Positions 48,236 through 57,830 of a stretch of DNA of 64,000 nucleotides are shown piece after piece. The notes under the pieces are model-generated. The model did no database searches, was not told where the DNA came from, and saw only the letters and a program-made list of their open reading frames with translations. Location of the stretch: the NCBI GenBank assembly GCA_001692895.1, contig KV748176.1:4307092-4371091 (forward strand). The letters are read 5' to 3'. The stretch is from Cenococcum geophilum 1.58. Its lineage: Eukaryota; Ascomycota; Dothideomycetes; Gloniales; Gloniaceae. The position numbers were made by a program, and so were the translations under genes. The first letter of the stretch is position 1, and every line of letters begins with the position of its first letter.

Positions 48236-50342
48236 CTAAATACTTAGAGAAAAATTACCTATTTCTCTTATAGTTCTTCTCTGATGCCAATTCTTTAAAC
48301 ACTTTGTTTTCTTAAGAGTTTCAGGATCTATCTGCATTCTCTCCCATAATACCGTACGACGTCCTCCTAAAAAGACTCTTTTTGGCTCATCGCTTATTGC
48401 TAAAATTGAGAGAATTTTAATTGCCATAAGCGAGAGCCGTGGCCAGCGCTTTTGTTGCTGTTTTTAAGACCACCACTGAAGTGCAGTTGTTGAAATCTTA
48501 TATGGTGTCTTAGAGATAAAGTCCTTATACTCGTCTTAACTTTTTAGTTGAAACATTATACTATTAAGATCCTTAGCAATCTTATTAAACTCGTTAAGGT
48601 CTTAAGCTGGAGCCAGCCTTTTGTATAACGATATACTTCTAGGCGTAGAACTCCTATTCTGATATCTTTCCTAAAGCTCTTTAACGCTGTTAAGTGCAGG
48701 CTTACGCTACTCCTTCTTCTAAACCTACTTAATATATCTTATATAACGGGCTAGATAAAAAATAAGTGCAGCGGCGTAAAGGGGCAAGTTATCTGTTTTA
48801 TGATAATATCTATTAAAGGTATTCCAAGCATTTTTAATGCGTTTAGAGAACTCCTTATTAGATATATACTCCCTCTATTATATAATATTAGCTAAATTAA
48901 GAAATAAAAAGGGGGGATAAACTAACCTAGGATTTATTAAGGTGCTTAATTATAACATCCATTGTAAAGAGTACATTCTTAAGCGTTGCTTCGTGTCCTT
49001 GGCATTTTAGGGTTGCCTGGTGAAATATCTAAAGAAAACTTTTTATTATACGAAGCGCCTCCCAGTCCTTTAGACTAAGATAGTCCTTTTTAAGCGTATT
49101 AAGGTTACGCTTAGTATACGTATTAAGGGCAGACTCTTTCTTAATTGCTACGCTAAGCATAAAATACCAGCTATTCCATCTTATACGATTATTAAGCGGA
49201 ATTCTTCTCCCTGCAAGACTTTTAAACTCCCTTATACGACCGGCTAAGCTACGGGTGTATATAGTAATATTATAAAGCTTTCCAAGTGCGCCAAGTTTCC
49301 GAAATGTATTACTTTTCTCTTTCTCCTCTTTTGGATCTAACTCTTTTCCTTTTACCTTATCTTCTTTATACGACTTAATGTTATTAAGACTAATTAAGTT
49401 TTTAAAGAGGAAAGCCTATACGGCAAGGTTAAGAATATAACCCTAATAGCGGATCCGTTAGTAGACGGGATTCCATTTAATTCCTTCTTCCTAAAGAAGC
49501 CAGTCGCTTATTATACGACAGAGCTTATTATTTATAGTATGGTTATTGGATATAACGGCACCTAGCTTTCACGTAATCCCATAGTCCTTAAGTACTGGAA
49601 GGAGAGTATTCTATTGCTCGTCCCCGCTATAGGAGGCTACTATACGAAGGCCAAGAAGAGCATTTATAAGCTTTTCCTAACTGTTTGTAAAATGGCCGCA
49701 AATTGCAAGGAGAAGGTGATTATTTGGAGAGGTCCAGATATCGATAGAGAGATGAATACTCGTTAGTATAGACTGCAGCCTCTTTCGTACAATATCCTTT
49801 TACGATAGCCATAAGTTGTGGATCTTTTTACTGACTGTTGAATGGGCTATAGTTATATGGCCGTCTACTTTAGGATTGATCGACTGTAGAAGGACATAGA
49901 ACTCTGGCCACTCGACTATCCGAAATAGTAAGTTTCGTATAATAATTAATGTGATAAGGGCCTTATCAATAACTTCTTTATTTAGGACCGCTTGGAGTAC
50001 TTCTAAATCTAGCTCTTCTGTCTTATTTTAAGATGACGCTTTAAGGTAAAGGTCTTTTAATTAATCCCATATTGCTTCTTTCGTATGACTGGTTTTAGGC
50101 TTAACCGTAATGCTATGCTTTAACGCTAAGTAGTTTCGGAAGTTGGAAGTTGACTATACAGCGTATGACTCTGTATAGTATTTACAATAGAATAAAAGAC
50201 GGGCTTTTTTATTTTATACGGGCTTATTACTGCCTAGTGGACGGGTATGCTCCCATGTTAAAAGAGCTAAGCGACCTCTTGTATTTTTTAATTTAGAGGT
50301 ATTAATAGAGTCGAGAGCTTCTGATTCCACTTCTAAAGTTAT
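48236..50342 (-). pseudogene. hAT transposase relic
   Basis: A transposase of the hAT superfamily. The probable start codon is ATA at 50340-50342 (ATG expected), in frame with TLEVESEALDSINTSKLKN. A BED-type zinc finger follows (about 50220-50115: LLFYCKYYTESYAV, then NFRNYLALKH). One Cys and one His of the finger read Tyr. The catalytic core block SIHLSIDIWTSPNNHLLLAI, carrying the first Asp, is near 49700-49760. The C-terminal dimerisation region is a clean 63-codon stretch (48427-48236) with SDEPKRVFLGGRRTVLWERM. TAG/TAA stops interrupt the middle, all explicable as C-to-T or G-to-A. It is fewer in breaks than the surrounding elements. The length of ~700 codons fits fungal hAT enzymes. Confidence 0.93.
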
Positions 50343-50418
50343 ATTTTATACGATAATAAAGAAGAAGAAGGCGACTGAAAATTTATTTGGGGTATGCCAA
50401 GACTTATCGCGATAAGAT

Positions 50419-50456
50419 GCAATGGATATCCTTATCGCGATAAGGATATCCATTGC
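50419..50456. repeat. 38-bp perfect palindrome at hAT right end
   Basis: A perfect palindrome centred between 50437 and 50438, with arm start GCAATGGATATCC and centre TTATCGCGATAA. The centre motif TTATCGCGATAA occurs three times, at 50404-50415, 50432-50443 and 50460-50471, just inside the terminal repeat. It is a plausible transposase or host-factor binding cluster. Confidence 0.95.
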
Positions 50457-53400
50457 GCCTTATCGCGATAAGATTTATCCAAAACAACCCTGATTCCTAA
50501 TACTGCCTTATTATTCCCCAATGGTAATATATTAAAAGACATCTCGATTTATCTTCCTTTAATGGTTATCTAAATAGGTCCTGTTTTAAGATTAATAATG
50601 CCTCCTCTATAGGCTATTGGATCTCCTGAAATTGTTACTAATAGGTAAGGATATTCCTTTTTCCTGTATAGTAACCCCATTCTTTTAACTGCTGCTAGTA
50701 AGATGTAGTTCCTTATTGCTCTACTATCTATTAGTGCCTTAAACTGTTAATCTTACCACTTAACTTGTAAATTTAGGTGTTGTCCTTAAATTCCTTTAAG
50801 GGTTTAAGGCTCTACTATTGGCTCCCTCTAGTCCCGTAGGCCTTGACTTTTCCTAACTGTTAGCTACTAGATTCTATTTATACTTAGTTTGCTTTTTATC
50901 TTTAATATACTATAAATAGGTATTCTCTGGACATTCCCACTATTATTATCTATCTAGGCATTCTTCTATAAGGAATCTTCCTAGTTAAAGCGTTAAGTCC
51001 CCTTGTTCTTGAACTTCCGTAGGATACTAACTATATATATACTTGGCATTCCTAAACTATTTCTTATCTGGTGCCTAATACATTCTTATAGGGTATTTCC
51101 GGTTTTTTTCTTTTGGGTTTTTATGCATGTTGTATATATTATCTATATATGTAATTTATGCTAATATATGGTGCGCTAGGTGTCTTAGGTTAACTCTTAA
51201 CTTGTCTTCGTTTTTAAGTTTAAACCTCTATTACGTTGATTTGAATATTACTATCTTATTTGCTAGTACCGATATTCGCATTATCTCTTTCTAGTCTACA
51301 GCTTGTTCCTTTAGATCCTTTAACGTTATAATTAAGGCTCCTTTAATATAACTTATCTGTCTTTTAGATATTACTTAATCTAGTATAACCTTTTTATCTA
51401 ACTATATATAAAAGTCTTCTTACTTATTATTGTGTTGTTATCTAAACCACTTTCGGTATAGCTTACTAAGTGTATACGATCTGTCCGTAAGGAAGTATCT
51501 TTTTATTACTACTTTATAATAGCCTTTTATGTGCTGTTCTTAGAATCTAGTTAGAATCCCTAGATTCTCTTCTTCTTCTAGTTTCGTAAGCCACTTAGCT
51601 CTAGGTGTACCTACCTTTAGCCTATTAGTAACCTTTTATATAGATGTCTTTTTCCTAAAGTAATCTGGCATTCTTAGCTCTGTAGATTGCTTCTACTATA
51701 TAAAGATTCGTTGTCTAAATTCTTCTATACTTTCTTATAGTCGTCATCTTTCTAATAAATTCTTAACGTCCTCGTACTTTTTAACCAGTGTATTAACTTT
51801 TCGAACTTTAGGCTAAATACTTTGTTTAACTAGTAAGTCCTCTAGGTCTATATATCTGTCTCCCAGCCTAACTGCTGCCTATATCGCAGATTCTCTAATC
51901 TATAAAGAAGCTCCTTGCTTCTTGCCTATAGGTGTCCTTATTTATACTCCGAATTCTTAGTCCCTTAGATTCTTTAATCCTAAGCTTGCTTCTAACTTAA
52001 GCTTAGCTCCCGCCTTAGTCCAACTAGGTGTCCGTGGTGTTCTTATCTTGTCTTAAGAGTCTTAAATCTTATCTATCTCGTCTTAAAAATATAATGCCTA
52101 TAGGAAATTCTGTCCCGAGCTTATTTGTATATCTTTAAACTAAGCCGCTACTCTACTTTATCGGTTTCTGTCCATTATGGGTCCTTAAGCTATCCTTATT
52201 CTGTCTTTAGAATCTTAGATCTCTCTTATCTCGTCTTAAGAATCTTAAGCTTTTGGCCTTTTGCCTTTATTAAGTGGTAAGCTAGCACTAGCAGTTGTCT
52301 GCTTACTTAATCTCTTTTAGATACTACTCCTGCCGTCTTATAAAGCGATAGATGCCGTATCTAACGGTATTATAATGCCCGTTACTAAACCTTGCTTTAT
52401 AGCGGTCTTAGTTTCTACTTCTATTGCGTTATTAAGGTTTAGATACCCCTAGTTAGTTCCTTTACTATCCTTATCGCTATTAATTAATTAATACTTTAAT
52501 TCCATTGTTATTGTCGCTAATTATTATCCGCATGTTGCTATAATATCCTAATCCAGCTTATAGAGTTGATCTTGTTTTTTATCTAACTCTCTAGTTCCTC
52601 TAAGTCCTCTTAACTTTAGCTCTTATGGCTAATAGCTTGCACCGTACTTAGCGTCTTTATAAATTTGGTATATATTATTATAACAGAACGCGAAACTTCT
52701 AATTAAATATTCTTTTGTTCCTTGCAGTATACTATTGTCCCTCTATACGTATATATCTTCTACTAGTCGGGTTCCCTTTATTATATAGTAACTCTAACCA
52801 TCTTTGCAATCCCTCATAAAATAACCCTATTTCCCGTAATTTATATAAGCTCTATCTTTAAACCATTAACTTTGCTATAGAGTTCGCCTAAACGTCTTCT
52901 ACTAATAAGATCCCTAATTTGGCCTTTACTCCTTAGTCCTATAATTACTAGATCCTTAACCTCTAGGTTTTTATAGTTTCTTACTCCCTCTCTTATAGGC
53001 TTCTTTAGTACTGCTTAGGTCTATTAGCTCTACGCTATACTATAGTTTCTAACTTAGCTTTTATCGTTATATACTCTACGCCTTATACAACTATAGAACT
53101 CTATCCTAACCTCTCTTAGCCTGTTCCCTTTAGAAGATCCTATTGTTAATCTTTATTGCTTAATCTATTAATTCCCTTAGGGTGTCCGCATCTTCCATTA
53201 GAATAATTACGTCCTAGACTTTAGCCTTAAGTCCTTATTTATACTGTGCTATAAGCGCCCTATTATTCCACTTAACTTATATAGCTAGCGTTTAGAACTA
53301 TATTGTATACTTAATTGCTAAAGTTCGTTGCGTAATATCTTGGAGTTTTTTTTTTGCTGTGGTTACTGCCTCCGGGTCTCCAAATATTTATGTAAGTCGC

Positions 53401-53891
53401 TTTATAAATTCTTCCTAACTTAAGAATATGAACCACACCTCCTAATTAGTAGTTATTATTCCATTTACTTATATTTCTGTAAGGTAAGGCTTAAACCACT
53501 TAAGTGCTCTTCCTAATAAGAATAATCCCGCATAAGCTATTTAATCTATAGGTATTGCTAGCTTTACTCCTTCCTATGCTACCTTAAAGTGTATTTATGT
53601 AAGAAATCCTTTAAGCTTTAATCTTTCTTCTAAGAATCTTTTAATTGATAGTAACTTAACCTTTACTGCGCCTATCCCGTTAATCCTTTATTTAAGTGTT
53701 GTATTATTCTTTATTAACTGATTAACTATCTTTTATAGTTATCCGACCGTTATAGGTTGTTGCGAGTTAGTATCTGCTATACTAGTGTCGCCTCCAGACC
53801 TTAAAGTAGTTGCCGCCGTTAATGGCGTTATGGTGGCTGCTTTTGGTGGCATATTATTTAACTTATTGAAACCGTAACTAGGTAGTAATTA

Positions 53892-54312
53892 TATAACGGA
53901 ACCTTGTAGTAAGTACTATAATAGGCTCGTTAATAGGCTAGGTGTATAGGTATTGCAAGTAAGTTAATAACGTAATAATAACTAGTGGAGTGGTTGCCTA
54001 ACAGATTAACTCTAATTATATTCTAAGAATTACTATAAGGAAAGAACTATCTAGAGTAGGGACTGTGGTCCTTTAAATATATAACCGTACTCCTAGAAAA
54101 CCCTCCTTATACGTAAGGTACGCATTATATATAAGGTACGCAAGTTCCCTCTGTTTCTCTCGTCCCTTACGTAGCATATTATGTAACTCGCTTACTATTC
54201 CTCGTTATATAGTTTTACTGGCTCCACACTAGACCGTGCTTATATTAACTAACTAGCTTCTTCCGACTCCCTTCCTAGTAGTTATAACATCGTACTTAAA
54301 GCGTCCGTAACA
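53892..54312 (-). repeat. Gypsy A5 5' LTR
   Basis: A 421-bp LTR ending CCGTAACA (unmutated end) and followed by the target duplication TCCCT at 54313-54317. The gag start lies just left, near 53860. Confidence 0.95.
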
Positions 54313-54459
54313 TCCCTAAAAGGCTTTAATTCGATTTAATTTGGTAATGGGATAATATTAAGGCTCTGGTTTAATTCGATTAATTAATTAAATTAATTAT
54401 AGTGTTTGCTGGCTAGTCGTTTAAACAATTATCGTCTGGCTCTAGCAATAGTCCTATTC

Positions 54460-54541
54460 TACCTACCTATCTACCTACCTACCTACCTACCTACCTACTT
54501 ACCTACCTACCTACCTGCCTGCCTACCTGCCTGCCTGCCTA
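54460..54541. repeat. CCTA/CCTG microsatellite in S3
   Basis: About 20 units of CCTA grading into CCTG, the counterpart of 12141-12310 and 23681-23760. Confidence 0.95.
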
Positions 54542-54769
54542 TATTAGTATTTAGTTTAATTTAGGGGAGGAGTTGGCCTAATTAAAGGCTCTAATTAATT
54601 CGAATCGTTTTTTATAGCCGTTTGCTAGCTATATATTTAAACGGTAGTTGTCTAGGGTGCCTCCCTAGGAGGCCTTAATTCGATTCGGTAACGGGCCGAT
54701 ATTAAAGCTTTGGTTCAATTCGATCGATTAATTAAATTATTCGTAGTGTTTGCTGGCTAGTTATTTAAA

Positions 54770-54840
54770 CGGTCGTCTAGCTCTAGGACGGTTATCTTAT
54801 TCTAGCAACGGTTGTCTAGTTCTAGTAATAGTCCTCTACT
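54770..54840. repeat. Degenerate ~20-bp minisatellite in S3
   Basis: Three to four units of CGGTTGTCTAGTTCTAG type, reduced relative to S1 and S2 but in the same position before the linker. Confidence 0.7.
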
Positions 54841-54854
54841 AGCTGCCGTTCTAG

Positions 54855-54972
54855 TGCCTCCTAAGGTAGGGAGGATATAAGGAAGGGTAAAAAATAAGGT
54901 GGCTACTAAGGGGTAACTTAGTAGAGGCATATATAGGCTATTAGGAATATAGCGGGGACCTAATAGTAATGT
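54855..54972. repeat. Conserved linker of the satellite core in S3
   Basis: Contains AGGTAGGGAGGATATAAGG, GGTAAAAAATAAGGTGG and GAATATAGCGGGGACC in the same order as S1 and S2. Confidence 0.8.
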
Positions 54973-54977
54973 ATGTT

Positions 54978-55262
54978 ATGTAGAGCTTTATATAGAGCCT
55001 TTGTATATAGAGCTTCGCGTAGAGCCTTATGCAGAGCCTTTATACGTAAAGCTTTATATAGAGCTTTGTGTAGAGCTTTATATAGAGCTTTGTATAAAGC
55101 TTTATATAGAAGCTTTATACAAAGCTTTATGCAGAGCTTTATTTAGAGCTTCGTATAGAGCTTTATATAAAGCTTTGTATAGAGCCCCGTATAAAGCTTT
55201 ATACAGAGCTTTATATAGAGCTTTATATAGAGCTTTATATAAAGCCTTGTGTAGAGCCTTAG
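54978..55262. repeat. 12-bp minisatellite in S3
   Basis: About 24 units, mainly AGAGCTTTATAT, the same unit as in S1 and S2. The + strand open frame 55001-55270 follows from the four-codon period. Confidence 0.92.
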
Positions 55263-57551
55263 TAGTATAGCTTAAGGGGTGTATATAGGGTGTTGCTTTA
55301 GGGGGGTATCCTGCTAGGAACCTGATAGGACAATTAGGAAATACTGGTTTCCTATTAGGAGCCTATTAGGACGATTAAGAAATACTAGTTTCCTATTAGG
55401 AGCCTAATAGGATAATTAAGAAAATTAAAGATCCTAGTAGGAGCCTATTAGGACGACTAGAACAAATAGGAAAATTAAAATCCTAGCAGGAGGCCTCTAG
55501 GATCTTAGTACCCTAATAAAATGCTAATAAGGTACTAAGATACACCTCTTACTTCTCTAGTCCTCTAATCGTTCCTTTAGATCTTTTAACGTTATAATTA
55601 AGGCTCCCTTAATATAACTTATCGCCCTTTCCGTAATAGGGTAGTTCTAAATAACCTTCTCATCTAACTATATATAGAAATCTTCCCACTTATTATTATG
55701 CCTTTGCCTATACCACTTTTAGTATAGCTACTAGAGTATATACGGTTTATCCGTAAGGAAGTATCTTCTTATTACTGCATTATAACAGCCTTTTATATAT
55801 CGTTCCTTAAACCTAGTAAGGATTTTTAAATCCTTTTTATTTTCTAGTTTAGTAAGCCACTTAGCTCTTAGCGTGCCTGCCCTAAGCCTATTAGTAATTC
55901 TTTATATAGGTACTCTATCCTTAGTATAACCTAGTATGCTAGTTCTCTAATCTAGTTTCTGTTCTTACTATATAAGGATTCTCTATCTAAACTCCTTTAT
56001 AGTTTCTTTTAGTTTTTACCTTATAAGTAAATCCTTAAAGTCTTCTTACTTTTTAATCTTGGTCTATTTAATAGTCCTTATTTATATCTAGAAATCTTAG
56101 TCCTATAGGATTTTTAATCCTAAGCTTACTTCTTTTCTAAGCTTAGCTCTAGCCTTAGTCTAACTAGGCTTATATAGTATTCTTATCTTATCTTAAGAAT
56201 CTTAAATCTTACTTATTTTATCCTAAGAATCTTATGCCTTTAGGAAACTTCGTCCTAAGCTTATTTATATATTATTAAACTAAGCTATTACTCTGCCCTA
56301 TTAGTTATTGTCCGTTATAGGTCCTTAAGCTTATCTTATCCCGTCTTAGAAATCTTAAGCGTCTTTTATCTCTTCCTAAGATTCTTAAGCTTATAGCCTT
56401 TTGCCTTTATTAAGTGCCGAGGTAGTTTATCGTCCTACCTCTTTTACGTCTCGCGAAGTGATAGATATCGTATCTAGTAGGGTCTTAATTCCTACTAATA
56501 TTCCCTATTCTATAGTGGAATTATTCTCTACTTCTTTTATAACATCTTTAAGGTCCGTATACTTCTAGTAAGCTGCCTTTATTACCTTATTATTACCAAA
56601 TATTTCGCCTATATTAAATTTATTATTCTTAATATCTAATCTATAAACTAGTTTATTAGTTCCTCTAAACTCTAATAATTTTAGCTTTTATAGCTAATAG
56701 CTTACACCATACTTAGCATCCTTATAAATTTGGCATGCGTTATTATAACAAAACGTAAAACTTTTAATTAAATATTCTTTCGTTCCTCGCAGCACGTTAT
56801 TATCCCTCTATACATATACATTGTCTACTAGTCTCGTCCCTTTTACTATATAGTAACTCTATTTACTCCTATAGTCTCTAATATAATAACCCTATTTACT
56901 CCTATAGTCTCTAATATAATAACCCTATTTTTCGCAATTTATATAAGCTTCTTCTTTAAACCATTTTTTCTGCTATAAAGTTTACCTAAACGTCTTCTAC
57001 TACTAAGATCCCTAGTTCGGCCTCTGCTCCTTAGGCCTTTAATTATTTAACCCTTACCCTCTAAGTTTCTACAGTCGTTTATTCCATTTCTTATTTTCTT
57101 TAGTACCGCTTAGGTCTATTAGTTCTATACTATACTATAGTTTCTAATTATAATTTTATTACTGCGTACCTTGCGCCTTATATAACTATAGAACTCTATC
57201 CTAACCCCTTTTAGTCTACTCTTTCTAGTAGATTCTATTATTAATCTTAATTATTTAATTAATTAATTCCCTAAGAGTATCCGCATCTTCTATTAGGATA
57301 ATTACGTCCTAGACTTTTGCCTTAAGTCCTTACTTATACTATGCTATAAGCGCCTTATTGTTCCATTTAACCTATATTACTAACGTTTAAAACTACGTCA
57401 TATACTTAATTGTTAAAGTTCTTTATACTAGGTTTTAAAACTTTCTTTTTACTATAGTAGTTACCTCTAGGTCTCTAAATATCTGCGTTAAGCATTCTGT
57501 AAACCTATTCTAACTTAAGAATATATACTATACCTCCTAGTTAATAGTTAT

Positions 57552-57830
57552 TGTATAATTACAGCACCTGTTATACCAACCGCGTGCTTACGCGTTCGGT
57601 GCACTAACCACTCGCTTACGCGTCTGGTGCACTTATAAAGCACTAACTAATTAGGGGGGAGGTGCATCAGTATATAGACTACGTAGTCTGCTTTATATAA
57701 TCGACAGTCACTATCTAAACAAGCATATAATACTACATGTATTTCGTGCCCGTAGATACAACTTACTTATACTATTAAATTAGTACGAACACTGATTAGT
57801 AAGCGCGCACAGATTAGCAATTACTTAACA
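57552..57830 (+). repeat. Probable Copia-like 5' LTR
   Basis: A 279-bp segment with TG...CA ends, followed by CCTCCCCCCAAGCG. It holds two related short units (ACGCGTTCGGTGCACT and ACGCGTCTGGTGCACT, 57590-57632). The partner LTR is outside the window, so the right end is inferred. Confidence 0.5.

Larger units (their letters stand above)
47937..50492 (-). mobile_element. hAT DNA transposon in Gypsy A5
   Basis: A 2556-bp element with perfect 18-bp terminal inverted repeats CAGGGTTGTTTTGGATAA (47937-47954 and, inverted, 50475-50492). An 8-bp target duplication ATTCCTAA lies at 47929-47936 and 50493-50500; the empty site is seen at about 42170 in A4. The 8-bp duplication, CAGGG terminus and transposase all say hAT. 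It is inserted in the protease region of Gypsy A5 and retains more CpA/TpG than its host. It carries a 9-bp tandem array at the left and a long palindrome at the right. Confidence 0.97.
43767..54312 (-). mobile_element. Gypsy A copy A5, complete-span chromovirus fossil
   Basis: Both LTRs are 421 bp (43767-44187 and 53892-54312), and the target duplication TCCCT lies at 43762-43766 and 54313-54317. Subtracting the internal hAT leaves about 7.98 kb. In coding order on the minus strand: gag (about 53860-51180), protease (50860-50493 and 47936-47820), RT (about 47620-46950), RNase H (46950-46370), integrase (46290-45170), chromodomain (about 45110-44960) and a tail. The chromodomain stretch VLKIISYKDVNNK is readable. 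It is broken in dozens of places, while LTR-to-LTR differences appear to be transitions only. It differs in LTR sequence from A1, A2 and A6, so it is a second subfamily. Confidence 0.95.
42960..55528. mobile_element. Satellite-core element S3, split by Gypsy A5
   Basis: About 2.0 kb without the Gypsy A5 insertion (left part 42960-43766, right part 54318-55528), inserted in the gag of A4. The ends share CAGCATTA and its near complement (ATGCTAA), a short imperfect inverted repeat. Subterminal DNA is built on CCTATTAGGA at both ends (42990-43090 and 55310-55500). The core matches S1 and S2: CCTA/CCTG microsatellites, a degenerate ~20-bp array, a linker and a 12-bp minisatellite. The boundary is good to about 5 bp. 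No clean target duplication was found. A short coreless relative sits at 30849-31100. Confidence 0.7.
33586..57551 (-). mobile_element. Gypsy A copy A4, chromovirus fossil split by LINE and S3
   Basis: Pieces 33586-34585, 40448-42959 and 55529-57551 are collinear with the A5 copy. They cover the integrase region (33586-34571 and about 40462-40620), RNase H and RT (about 40640-41850), protease (about 42080-42540) and gag (42560-42959, then 55529-57551). A Tad-like LINE (with target duplication) splits the integrase region. S3 splits gag, and a Copia-like element cuts gag at 57552. Its LTRs are not directly attached; the LTR at 28822 may be one of them. It is among the most decayed copies, with dozens of breaks. 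Confidence 0.85.

Noticed and set aside
48079-48273. 64-codon ADIADI frame
   Set aside because: Produced by the 9-bp array; lies antisense to the end of the hAT transposase.
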